DNA of 64,000 nt from Rhizophagus irregularis (Eukaryota > Glomeromycota > Glomeromycetes > Glomerales > Glomeraceae): the NCBI RefSeq assembly GCF_026210795.1, contig NC_089439.1:3286001-3350000 (forward strand). Direction: 5' to 3'. Shown here piece after piece: positions 1 to 10,764 of this stretch. Below the pieces are notes generated by a model that made no database searches, had not been told where the DNA came from, and saw only the letters and a list, made by a program, of their open reading frames with translations. The position numbers and the translations under genes are program-made. The first letter of the stretch is position 1. Every line of letters begins with the position of its first letter.

Positions 1-1071
1 CAAGTAAATATTCTCACTTGTGTAAACTTCGCTCTCTACTCCTCCAGGTGTTAAACTAAAAAAATGATGATAGCAGTAATAAAACTGCACTGCAGAAAAA
101 AAAAGCCCGAATGGGTCTTATATATATATATATACGAGGCATTTTTTACGCGATTATTTGCTATCGATATTACAGTAATTTTACTACTATGACGTGATGT
201 TACAGCTGTTATGCGATCAATATGCTAATTCATTGTTATCCTACAGCCAAATAGGATCGTATTTTTTTAATAGCATAATTATTATTGATATTTCTCATAT
301 ATTAAATAACATGAAAAAGTTAAAGGACGCGTTTGGTTGAAATTACATATTATTGGATACAACTAATTGTTATTATACCAGCTGCATAATAATTAAATAA
401 TTTTAATATAAAATAAACAATTATTAAATAAATTACTTTATTCCTTATTTTAAGTATATTTAAGTATAAATACTTTTCGTAGGGATAATTGACCTGAACA
501 TCTCCCAGATTGAAAATCCAGCAATGCAAGATTTGCCTTGCTTTCCCATATATCATTTATACTGCAATATTTTTATTATTGGATGATTACAATCTTATAA
601 TGCTTATAAAATTTTTTTTTTAGGCAATATATAGAAATAAAATCCATTCATACTTTTCTCTTTTATCGCAATTTATACACACACATTATTTATATATAAC
701 ATACGTAATTAAAAAATATAGACTTTTTTATTTATTTTATTATTTCTCCATTTTTTTTTTTTTGAAAAAAAAAAAGGCTACTTATTTTGATAATCTTCAA
801 AGGTGTATTGAAACCATACCGTTTCTCGGGGAACCGTTCATTTCACCGACAGACGTTTCACCGACACATTTTTTTCACCCCTGTGATTGTCACATGACAG
901 TACTTGGCGTGATGTTTAACGTATAATTATCACGTGATATGTATGTGACATTTAGGTGTCGGTGAAACGGGTGAATCTGTCATTTCTCAAAGCAACCGAT
1001 GGACTTGTAAAATTGATCTATTTCTTCCTTTAGAATGTATAGAAATTTTATTCTACCCTTTTTTCTTTTTA
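1..1071. other. AT-rich intergenic stretch
   Basis: No gene is recognisable. The only structure seen is a short inverted repeat at 854-867 and 956-969, listed separately. The stretch ends at the first recognisable codons of the GLTP relic. Confidence 0.6.
854..969. repeat. 14 bp inverted repeat, possible small MITE relic
   Basis: CGTTTCACCGACAC at 854-867 is matched exactly by its reverse complement at 956-969, with 88 bases between. The left arm is preceded by a second, partial TTCACCGACA. The sequence between contains CACGTGA and GTCACATGAC motifs. No target-site duplication was seen, so a transposon origin is only a guess. Confidence 0.4.
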
Positions 1072-1722
1072 GATTTGCTTGGTTCAAAGGTATTTAATGT
1101 TGTTCAAAATGATATGAATGGAAACATTGAGGTACGTTTTAATCATTTTAATAGTTTTAATCGGGTTTAATCGGTTTGATGGTTTTTAATGTTTTAATCT
1201 TTTTCATTAATTTTCTTTATATAGAAAATTAGGAAATGTTATGATGCTGACCCAACAAAGAGTCATACTCTCGAAAAGCTGGTGATTGACGAACAAGGTG
1301 AAAAGAAACGTCCTGCTACTGATCCTACTCATAAATGTCATATTACTTAATAAATTTCATATAAATATAGAGGATTGGAATTTACTTCAGTAGCATTAGG
1401 ACGTTCTATTAATGATGGAAATGATGAACTTTCAGTTTCTTTTATAGTGTTACTTTGAAACCATTTCATGGAATGGTCGTCCGACCTATATTTGCAGTAT
1501 GTTTTATCATTTTTATTTTTTTTTGCATACATACATATTTTTGTATATATTAAAAAAAAAAATTCTTTTTTTTTGGATCAATCAAGTTGGCAATGAAAGC
1601 TTGTCCTTATCGTAAAGATTTTTTTGAAAAATTGTGAAAAAGTTAAACAATATGATGAACGGTTAAAATGTTGTTCAAAGATTAAATAACTTTTATACTG
1701 AAGGTGGTTATGATAAAGGTAA
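1072..1722 (+). pseudogene. decayed glycolipid transfer protein (GLTP) gene
   Basis: GLTP proteins shuttle glycosphingolipids between membranes in the cytosol. Fragments read LLGSKVFNVVQNDMNGNIE (1072-1131, then a GTACGT donor) and KIRKCYDADPTKSHTLEKLV (from 1225). Further on are GLEFTSVALGRSINDGNDEL (about 1374-1433), VTLKPFHGMVVRPIFA (about 1449-1496), LAMKACPYRKDFFEKL (about 1587-1637) and a tail ending in TEGGYDKG. These follow the GLTP fold in order. The segment that normally holds the lipid-contacting Trp (a GLLWL..RGLEF context) is replaced by a stop-containing stretch near 1340-1372. A deletion-type frame change lies near 1440 and stops follow FFEKL. No N-terminal exon was found upstream. 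It is a host-gene relic, probably of a duplicated gene. The family call is by eye from motif order. Confidence 0.75.
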
Positions 1723-3059
1723 ATTTTAATAATAGATAATAATTTATACATTTGTTGATTTTTTTTTTCATATATTAAAGTTTTCATAAAATAAATAAAG
1801 ACGGAAAATATAATTTTGGAACAAAGCAAATTAATTGGCTCTTATTAATAATGCGATAATAGAATTGAATAATATATATATTTATAATAATTATCATCTT
1901 ACAAATATATTGTTAAAAGGATTTCCCACCAAATAATTAAAAAAAAAATTATCTAAAAAAAAGGTAGTAGAAGATAAATTAAAAACAAAACATATTTTTT
2001 AATTTTTGTTTTCAGTTTCACCAGAGTTTCACCAGGCTTCTTTGAATTACAAGCTACAATCTTGATTTTGTGATTTTTGTCAGCAGGTAACGATTCATGT
2101 AATTTGGATTCTTAATAATAATGAATGTCCATATTTTCGTCGCAAAACGATAAGTACGAGGACGTCCAGCCTGAAAATTCCAATAATAAGTTGGGATGTA
2201 TAAATTTAATAAAACAAATTTGATCCAAGAGATTCCGCTATACTTTTATCAAACCAATAATAAATATAAATTTGATTTTGTAAGTACTATATTAACAAAA
2301 ACAAAAAAGAAATATATATATTTCACGATCAAATCATTTCTATTTTTTATATTATACCGGATTTATTCAAAATATTAATACTTGTAAAATCAGGTGGAAC
2401 ATCAGGTTCTAACGTGATGTAATTCAATCATATTTCCTTATTTTTTATGGAACATTCTTTTTTGTAATCTAATTTTATTAATTTGGAGCACTTAAATTTG
2501 GCCAGAGTTATAACCGGAAATTATCAGTATAATTCCGTATGGAATCCGGATTCAATCCGGATTTAATTGTAACATTCAAGTGGGTTTTTGTATCTTAAAA
2601 AGGCGAATCTATGCTTTATTTAGCGACATTGTGATAGTATCGGACACCACAACATACTAAATTTGGTCGTCTTTCGGTAAAAATTCTTTCCGATGGTTGT
2701 ACAATACAAATGTACAATAGAATAAAGGGTTAAACCGGAGATTTAGAAATCATCCTATCCGATAAAACATCATTGGGAATATTAATCTGTTATAAATACG
2801 GTTTAACCTTAACCGAAAATAAAATTTTACCCCCTGTTGATCAATTTTTAGTTTTATAATTTCTAAATCTTAAAAACAAAAGCACACAATTTAACGCCAT
2901 TCAACCAAATTCAGAATGAACGTTATCCGAAATTGAAAGGGTTAATCAGCAACTACTTTTGGAAACAATAATTAGTTGAAAAAAAGAAATAATTAAGTCA
3001 AAAAAAAAAAAAAAGCAATATAAAAATGATTAAAAGTATTTTTCTCACCCCAGCTAACT
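1723..3059. other. intergenic, nothing recognised
   Basis: AT-rich sequence with homopolymer runs. A short direct repeat of GAATCCGGATT/CAATCCGGATT lies near 2540-2563. No coding similarity was noticed. The 100 bases before the next start codon contain a poly-A run (about 3000-3014) and pyrimidine tracts typical of this genome's upstream regions. Confidence 0.5.
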
Positions 3060-4498
3060 ATGGATTCTATCAAAATTTTATTAAGTGATTTTCGTCAAAT
3101 TTATGAGAAACCTGATGATTTTGATATCGTTATTAATGTTGGAAAAGGGGAAAACTTTAAAAGTTTTAGTGCTCATTCCGTAATTTTAAGAGCAAGATGT
3201 CCCTATTTTAAAAAGAAAAAGGTAATAACGTCCGAATATTATTTAGAAAATTTTTCACCTGAAGCTTTTGAATTTATTCTAAAGTAAGTGTATTATTCAT
3301 AATTCCGTTTATAATTATGATATTTATTTAAACAAACAAACAAACAAACAAACATATTTATAGGTATATTTATACGGGCGAATGTAATATAGAGGAAGAT
3401 ATTGATATGTATCAAGTTCTTATAGCTTCGAACGAGCTGGAACTTACATATTTAATCGATTATGCTCAAAATTATATAATTAATAATGAGGAAGATTGGG
3501 CAGAAAATAATATTATAAGAATGTATATTGAGTCAGTACGATGCAATTTTACCAAACTTTCGAATTTTTATGGTGAAATCATCGCGTTTCAACCTTTATT
3601 ATTATTTAATTCATCATATTTCAACTCTTTGGATATTAATGTTTTCTTAAAATTCCTCGAACGTAATGATATTAACATCGATGAAATTGAAATTTGGGAC
3701 AATATAATTAAATGGGGGACTGCACAAAGACCACGGCTCAATTTCGGACCTTCAAATTATTCTAATCATGATTTTGGAGAATTACAACGTCGTTGTTACG
3801 ATTTAATTTCAAAAGTCAAATTCTTTGGGATTACTGGTGACGAATACCGTGCATACGTTTGTCCTTATAGAAGAATATTACCACCTTTTATTGTTGATAA
3901 ATTGGAAGAATTTTACAGGGTAAATGGTGCAAGACTCCCTTATAACACATTAAACATTAGAAATCCAAGATCTTATAGAGTTAATTCGCGTATTGTCTCT
4001 ATTGAACACCTTAGGATAATTACTGATTGGATAGCGAGAAAAAATAACATTAATATTTCATTATTACCGATATTTTCTTTTAAACTTTTACATCGTGGCA
4101 TAGATGATGGAATGAGCGTCGATGAATTTCATGAAAATTGTGACGAAAAAGGACCTACATTGGTCGTAATTAAGATAAAAGATTCCCACGACATCATTGG
4201 CGGGTATAATCCATCTAGTTGGAGTTCTTCGGGATTTTGGAAAGTCACAAATAAAAGTTTTATTTTTTCATTTAAAAATGGATCTTTTAGAAATGATATC
4301 TTAAGTCGTGTAAGAGATCAAAGTACTGCGATACATGATAATTTTAATCACAATCTTGGATTCGGATATAGAGACCTTCTTTGGTTTAAAGGTGAATGTA
4401 TATGTTCTAGCTATAAAAAAAAAATTCTTGAAACTAGTAAATTTCTTTTAGAAGATTACGAAGTTTTTCAAGTAATTAGAAAGACAAATTATTCTTAG
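3060..4498 (+). CDS. BTB-BACK-TLDc domain protein (intact)
   Basis: Two exons, 3060-3283 and 3364-4498, joined through a GTAAGT..TAG intron that splits a Lys codon, give 452 residues. An N-terminal BTB/POZ domain (about 15-105, core SVILRARCPYFK then FEFILKYIYTGE across the junction) is followed by a BACK domain (about 110-250, with EIEIWDNIIKWG). A C-terminal TLDc domain follows (about 285-450, with LLHRGIDDG, CDEKGPTL, IIGGYNPSSW and LEDYEVFQV). Such proteins are probably cullin-3 adaptors: BTB binds the ligase and TLDc is a protein-interaction or oxidation-resistance module. The frame is whole, in contrast to the broken relatives that follow. The 15-residue BTB linker at 76-90 matches the other copies in this window, which supports the splice site. 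Confidence 0.9.
3330..3354. repeat. (AAAC)n microsatellite in an intron
   Basis: About six AAAC units lie inside the single intron of the BTB-BACK-TLDc gene, just before its acceptor. They do not disturb the splice signals. Confidence 0.8.
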
Positions 4499-5322
4499 AT
4501 TTTAGCCCTTTTGAATTATTATAAAACATGTATTTTATCTTATACAATTATTTATAATAAATTAAAATAGATAAATCCAATTTAGCCAAAATATTCATTT
4601 TATATGGATATAGATTTTAGATTTTCAAACTAAGCGTCAATTGAACGTCCAGCAAAACTATACGAAAGCATTTTAGACATCATTATTTCATTTTATTCAT
4701 TTTATGAAAAAGATTAAAGAAATTATTAAATTTTCTTAATAAAGATGATACACTTCCAAACTTCTGAAAAAAATATCTTTCAACAGAAAATCGGGTAAAT
4801 CTTTTTTTTTTTATTTTTCATAATGAAATATTTTACAATTACATGTAGCATGAAATTATTAGATATTAATAAAAGGTTTCTATATACTACTCAGGCTTAG
4901 TACATATAAAATAGCGTGGGACATGATCATACTTCATCATGTTCAAACAACAAACGTAGTGGTAAGATTTGTTACCCAATCAGGCATACATCAATAATCG
5001 CGACACATTAAACAAGTTAGGTCAAATCTCGCTATATATAATCCCAATTTAACGTGAAAATTTACACATTTTTTTTTTCTCCTTTTTTTCGGGGGCATGT
5101 TTAATTCATCTCGTTCTCCTATTTCGTTGCGAAACTTGGCGGAAATTTTCTTAGATGATAATGTTCGCTTTCGTTCACATCGGTTATCGGGTTACTATGT
5201 CAAGAATTAACAGGACTTTCATATATTGAAAATTTTCGCTCTGGTAATATTCCTAGAGCTCGTTTTTCGGATAGCGCACATCAAGTCTTGACAGGATTTT
5301 TCAGGCAATGAAAGTTTTCACA
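4499..5322. other. intergenic, nothing recognised
   Basis: AT-rich; a short open stretch starting near 5097 reads like coding sequence for about 35 codons but matches no family I know. It lies between an intact BTB gene and a broken copy, and may be decayed upstream sequence of the latter. Confidence 0.4.
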
Positions 5323-6560
5323 ATGGTTTACCTCTCTTGTCGAAAGACTTTGATAAAACTTTTAGACAATAAAAAAATGAAAAAAAAAATTTTATCTACA
5401 CTCAATTATTCTTGAAGCAAGATCCGCTTATTTTGAAGGTATTCTTTTTAATGGATTGGTAAAAAAAAGAATATGTTTATTTTGAATTTTCCAGATACCT
5501 CTGTTAACGTGTTCAATATACTACTAGTAAGGTAATATACAATTAAAATACATGTTAACATTTTTAACGTAAATATATTTAAAATTAAGACATCTTTATT
5601 TTATTTTAATTTAGATATATTTATGATGGTACTATCAATATTCATCACGAAAGGGCCGCGGTTATTTTGAACCTTTTAATTGCTTGCGAAAAATCGAAGA
5701 ACTGTGTGATTATGTTCAATATTATCTTATCGAACATCATCAAACTTGGCTTTTTCAAAATTTTGTTTTAACTCAACAAGTAAATTTTAAATATTCGGAA
5801 TTTACCATATTACAAGATTATTGGATAGCGACCGTTTGTATACAACCTGAAATTATTATATTTGAAGCTACTGATTTTACATCTATTGGCAAAGAAGTTT
5901 TATTATCTCTTTATAGAAATGAAAATTTATATATTGAAGAATATGAATTATGGGATCATATTATCCGTTGGGTAAAGCTCAAAATACCGAATCACCAAAA
6001 GAAATTAAAACTGGACATCAAATAATTTTGATATTTTAAAGAAAACTATAGATGACTTTTTACTTATATTAATTTTATGACATTTCACCTGAAAACTTTT
6101 AGTAAGGTTCCTTCTAATGATTTGTATCAAGACATTTTAAAATATCATTTAGTAGCAAATCGACAACCAAATTTAATAATCTTACGTATTGATTCAATAA
6201 TGAGCAAGCAATGCTCATTTGTTCCTGGATTCAAGGAACAAAGAAAACAAATTTATTATGAATTTCGATTGCTTACTCGTGAGAGTCGTGATGGATTTAA
6301 TAGAGAAATATTTCATACAGTGTGTGATAAAGAATACCCTACAATTACAATTATGAGATTGCAAAATGAAACATTAGCTAGGAAAACTTTAAGAGTTTTC
6401 TTTTTAGTATAGGTAAAGAAATAATTTATCTAGAGTTCAAGATTATAATAAGGCTATATACCAAAATGTGGATGGTCCAAAATTTTAATGAGTTAATGTT
6501 TTTGGGAGCTTTCAACAACAAATTTGTATGCATTACGTTAAAAAGGCGTATGATCAAGAA
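5323..6560 (+). pseudogene. broken BTB-BACK-TLDc gene
   Basis: The order of an intact copy is preserved. A start and LIKLLDNKK (5323-5380) come first, then SIILEARSAYFEG (about 5403-5441). A decayed first intron follows, and the second exon begins RYIYDGTINIHHERAAVILN at about 5614. BACK follows (ELCDYVQYYLIEHHQTWLFQ, 5699-5758), then YELWDHIIRW (about 5941-5970), LYQDILKYHLVANRQPN (about 6121-6171) and the TLDc start RLLTRESRDGFN (about 6265-6300). The frame changes near 5480, 5690, 5973 and 6412, and a deletion removes the GGYNP part of TLDc. It is a dead duplicate of the same family as 3060-4498, but its wording is closer to the minus-strand copies at 37-46 kb. Confidence 0.85.
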
Positions 6561-6759
6561 ATACATGAAAATGTGAATTTTTTTTTATAAAGTTCTAGTG
6601 TAACTAGATTTCTTTTCGTAGTTTTTGTAAATAAGATCGTAAACAAAGATCAATAAACCATTTCTGGTTGTCTTGTTGTTTAGAGAAAAAGAAAATTATA
6701 TATTATTTTTCAGCCAACACAATATAATTTTTATGGATGGATGTAAAAATTATATTTTA

Positions 6760-7096
6760 ATGGGCACGCAATTTTACCTTAATTGTCACAAGACAAAACT
6801 TTTAGAATTAAGATTTTATAACTAACATTGCGAAAAAGAATTTTGCTCACGGTCAATTATTTTTGAAACAAGATCCGCTTTCTAATGGATTAGCAAGAAA
6901 AATTAATGACCAATTTCTTTGGATCTTTCTGATATTTCCCGTTAATTCTTTCAGAAATTTAATTAGGTAATATAAATTAAAATTTAACATATATATTAAA
7001 ACGAATTTCTATTAATTTTAGATGTATTCATGGCGCCATTTATTTTGATTGGGGAGGTTATAGTATTTTGGGCCTATTAATTGCTTGCGAAAAGTA
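6760..7096 (+). pseudogene. truncated BTB fragment of the same family
   Basis: From an ATG at 6760 the frame reads MGTQFYLNC..TKLLELR, then after a stop EFCSRSIIFETRSAF, with more stops before a decayed GT donor near 6966. The next exon starts CIHGAIYFDWGG at about 7022 and reaches LLIACEK before a stop at 7094-7096. No BACK or TLDc sequence follows. It sits 200 bases after another broken copy in the same direction, as expected for tandem duplication followed by decay. Confidence 0.75.
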
Positions 7097-7404
7097 ATTT
7101 CTTCTTACTCTTCGCGATTGATTATTTAGTAGCTCAAAATTGATTATCGATTTTGCTCTCTTCCATCTCCATTTGGCCATTTCAGTTTTTTTCTGAGGAC
7201 ATTATCTGAAATCGTGCTAGGAAGCTGTTGACATACTTCTTCGTTAACTTTCTTGTGTGCCTCGTGTTCGAGATGGTATTTCCTATGAAAGTCAAAACGT
7301 TCCAATAGGACTGTTCTAAAAAATTATAACTCCTAATAACTTCTTGGGTTAGGAGAATATGATGTTGAAAATTGTGTTTTTTAGAAATAGATTTAAAATA
7401 ATAC

Positions 7405-7626
7405 TTGCAACTCCCTGGATTAGAAACAAATTATTTAGTTTTGAAACAATACTATAAAATTGAAGGTGAGATTCCTTCAATCGAAGGCGTTTTTATCACG
7501 AACAATTTACCATTTGGTAAATTTAAGATTAACCTTACATTACCCGAAAAGCTTTTCGTCGTTATTTTGCAGCGTGGGAATGAAGAATCAGAGTCGATGA
7601 CGGATCAGTATTTTATGTTTTTATAA
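7405..7626 (+). CDS. unassigned short ORF, 73 codons
   Basis: I do not recognise this frame. It has an even residue composition, unlike the Lys/Asn/Ile-rich chance frames around it, and includes LPFGKFKINLTLPEKLF. No intron, partner exon or upstream signal was seen. It may be a relic of a larger gene; the preceding 300 bases, after the BTB fragment, are not recognisably coding. Confidence 0.2.
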   Translation: MQLPGLETNYLVLKQYYKIEGEIPSIEGVFITNNLPFGKFKINLTLPEKLFVVILQRGNEESESMTDQYFMFL

Positions 7627-8370
7627 AATATTTTAAATATTTTCGTTTTATGAATTCCCTACAGATTTGATGAACAAAAATTACAGTAGAATTGACGTTC
7701 ATTATTTTAAAAAAATTAAAAATTTTTATGAATTAAATTTTTCTTAATTTTAATACAAAATTTGTTCTACGTCCGATACACTATTGAATATTATAAAAGT
7801 GAAACTAAAAAAAGATATATTACATGACCATCTTCTATATTCGAATACTTGTCATTGATTTCTGTGATCCGCTTTCCTTCTCCATAATTCAAAGAAACGT
7901 TCCGAAGGGTTCCTAGGAGCTACATAACATAAATATTACTATTGTCTACATAGATACATCACATCACCCTTCGGGGTTAAAAGCCAGAAATTTTCACCAA
8001 CCTTAGATCCATAAATCACTAACTTCAAAAAATTCTTGTTGATATCTTTAGTCGAATGATTATATTTGATTGTTCTCTAACTTCATCCCCCTCGCTTTCG
8101 ATTATTGTATACTTCTTGTTCTCGATACTAAACTTACATATACTTCCCTATATTTTTTTTATTACTATCCTCGCTTCCCATTACCAAAAATAAAAGTATA
8201 TATTTTGTTGTAGATATCATATTTGTATTAGTTTAAGTCCAATGTATTTTTTTCTTTCCATACCAAAAGTATACACTCCGTATGTTTATGTTTTTCATAC
8301 TTTTTTCGTATTGCCTCCCTGTCAATAAAATTTAATTTTTAAAATCGCAACAATGATAAAACAATGTTAA
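7627..8370. other. intergenic, nothing recognised
   Basis: AT-rich with several T-runs and pyrimidine stretches. No coding similarity was noticed on either strand. Confidence 0.5.
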
Positions 8371-8628
8371 TTATACTTTACTTTTCTTCAGCAACGGTGA
8401 TTTTAAACTCTTGTTCTTTGACTTTATTGATAAATTCTCTTTCATATAATGATGGATGAATCTGATACTAATTTATTGAAAATGTTAATTTTGTAAGGTC
8501 AATTTTATTTTATCTAAATAAAGTTTTAAATTTATTTACCTTTTACGTAATCTTTTTGCGACGTGCAAAAACTCAAATCCCTCATTTCTTAACCATTTTT
8601 CCATGGGTTTCGGAATTCTTACAACGCC
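8371..8628 (-). CDS. possible C-terminal exons of an unknown gene
   Basis: On the minus strand, 8628-8540 reads VVRIPKPMEKWLRNEGFEFL and runs into a good GTAAAT donor. A TAG acceptor at 8470-8468 leads to a second open segment ending at a stop at 8378 or 8371, depending on phase. The frame reading IHPSLYEREFINKVKEQEFK looks the more protein-like, but the simple phase-2 junction selects the other one. A CT-rich tract and AG acceptor lie before the first segment. Upstream exons would have to lie in or beyond the minisatellite. Function unknown; it could be a gene end cut off by array growth, or chance. Confidence 0.25.
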
Positions 8629-8756
8629 TACTTTTAAAAAAAAAAGAAAAAAAAAAAGAAAATGTTAGTAGTTAGTACGCAAAATTTACTGTATATAATA
8701 AAATGGTTACGTAAATCTTCAGGTGATACGGTACTAAGATAAATAAATCAAAAAGC

Positions 8757-10425
8757 TCCATGAAAGGAGTATCAAAAATCTCCACGAAGAGAGTATCAAA
8801 ATCTCCAACAAAGGGAGTATCAAAAATCTCCACGAAGGGAGTATCGAAAATCTCCACGAAGGGAGTATCAAAAAATCTCCACGAAGGGAGTATCAAAATC
8901 TCGGAAGTATCAAAAATCTCCACGAAGGGAGTATCGAAAATCTCCACGAAGGGAGTATCAAAAATCTCCACGAAGGGAGTATCGAAAATCTCCACGAAGA
9001 GAGTATTAAAAAATCTCCACGAAGGGAGTATCAAAAAATCTCCACAAAGGGAGTATCAAAATCTCGGAAGTATCAAAAATCTCCACGAAGGGAGTATCGA
9101 AAATCTCCACGAAGGGAGTATCAAAAAATCTCCACGAAGGGAGTATCAAAAAATCTCCACGAAGGGAGTATCAAAAAATCTCCACGAAGGGAGTATCAAA
9201 ATCTCGGAAGTATCAAAAATCTCCACGAAGGGAGTATCGAAAATCTCCACGAAGGGAGTATCAAAAAATCTCCACGAAGGGAGTATCAAAAAATCTCCAC
9301 GAAGGGAGTATCAAAATCTCGGAAGTATCAAAAATCTCCACGAAGGGAGTATCGAAAATCTCCACGAAGGGAGTATCAAAAAATCTCCAACGAAGGGAGT
9401 ATCAAAAAATCTCCAACGAAGGGAGTATCAAAAAATCTCCACGAAGGGAGTATCAAAATCTCGGAAGTATCAAAAAATCTCCATGAAGGGAGTATCAAAA
9501 ATCTCCACGAAGGGAGTATCAAAAAATCTCCAACGAAGGGAGTATCAAAAAATCTCCAACGAAGGGAGTATCAAAATCTCGGAAGTATCAAAAATCTCCA
9601 CGAAGGGAGTATCGAAAATCTCCACGAAGGGAGTATCAAAAAATCTCCAACGAAGGGAGTATCAAAAAATCTCCAACGAAGGGAGTATCAAAAAATCTCC
9701 AACGAAGGGAGTATCAAAATCTCGGAAGTATCAAAAAATCTCCACGAAGGGAGTATCGAAAATCTCCACGAAGGGAGTATCAAAAAATCTCCAACGAAGG
9801 GAGTATCAAAAAATCTCCAACGAAGGGAGTATCAAAATCTCGGAAGTATCAAAAATCTCCACGAAGGGAGTATCGAAAATCTCCACGAAGGGAGTATTAA
9901 AAATCTCCAACGAAGGGAGTATCAAAAAATCTCCACGAAGGGAGTATCAAAAAATCTCCACGAAGGGAGTATCAAAATCTCCAACGAAGGGAGAATCAAA
10001 AAATCTCCACGAAGGGAGTATCAAAATCTCCAACGAAGGGAGAATCAAAAAATCTCCACGAAGGGAGTATCAAAATCTCGGAAGTATCAAAAATCTCCAC
10101 GAAGGGAGTATCAAAAAATCTCCACGAAGGGAGTATCAAAAAATCTCCATGAAGGGAGTATCGAAAATCTCCACGAAGGGAGTATCAAAAATCTCCAACG
10201 AAGGGAGTATCAAAAAATCTCCAACAAAGGGAGTATCAAAAAATCTCCACGAAGGGAGTATCGAAAATCTCCACGAAGGGAGTATCAAAAATCTCCAACG
10301 AAGGGAGTATCAAAAAATCTCCAACAAAGGGAGTATCAAAAACCTCCAACGAAGGGAGTATCAAAACCTCCAAAAAGGGAGTATCAAAAATCTTCAACGA
10401 AGGGATTATCAAAAATCTCCCTTTT
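8757..10425. repeat. 24-26 bp minisatellite, about 1.67 kb, with higher-order repeats
   Basis: The basic unit is GGGAGTATCAAAAATCTC followed by CACGAA (24 bp). Variants are TCGAAAAT (24 bp), six-A (25 bp) and six-A plus CCAACGAA (26 bp), giving roughly 65-70 units. A truncated unit containing CTCGGAAGTATC recurs nine times, with TCGGAAG starting at 8901, 9064, 9204, 9319, 9461, 9579, 9722, 9840 and 10078. The spacings alternate near 142 and 118 bp in the middle, so there is a superunit of about 260 bp. Forward frames stay open across most of the array, but unit lengths change by one or two bases, so the frame is not conserved and this is not a credible protein gene. The last few units (after about 10330) are degenerate, as is usual at array edges. 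Confidence 0.95.
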
Positions 10426-10502
10426 AGCACATTAGCACGCGTACCTTCATACATTTTAATAAAATAAAATTTTTTAACGGAAAAATAATAAAATTGTTTT
10501 AA

Positions 10503-10749
10503 CGGACATATGATTAAGCTGAAACTCCCTTTTTTTTCTCCTGTTCGCTTTTTCTAATTTGTTGTCCTGATTAGGTTTGGTCGGAACGCTAGTCAGTTTC
10601 TTTTTTCTCTAGTGAGGATCCGCCCCGAGAGTCTTAGGTCCTTCCCTTGGGTTTGGATGAAGTTTATAATGTTTTTCCTTTTAATTCGATAGAATAGTTT
10701 TGTGACTTTCATTGTAATTCTCCTTGCTATCTATAAAATAAATAAATAA
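10503..10749 (+). mobile_element. LINE/SINE-type retroposon with target-site duplication
   Basis: The direct repeat ATAAAATTGTTTTAA occurs at 10488-10502 and again at 10750-10764, flanking a 247 bp insert. The insert is more GC-rich than its surroundings and ends in a (TAAA)n-like tail (10732-10749). This is the hallmark of target-primed reverse transcription. No reading frame of note is present, so it is either a 5'-truncated LINE end or a SINE. Perfect 15 bp duplications point to a recent insertion. It landed just beyond the minisatellite edge. Confidence 0.75.
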
Positions 10750-10764
10750 ATAAAATTGTTTTAA

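Noticed and set aside
8672-9034. 120-codon minus-strand frame with FVEIFDTP repeats (and a similar one at 10236-10454)
   Set aside because: Same minisatellite on the other strand; it ends as soon as unit length shifts the frame.
8760-10427. 555-codon plus-strand protein made of TKGVSKIS-like repeats
   Set aside because: It is the minisatellite read through. Unit lengths of 24, 25 and 26 bases change the frame repeatedly and no frame is preferred, so there is no sign of coding selection.
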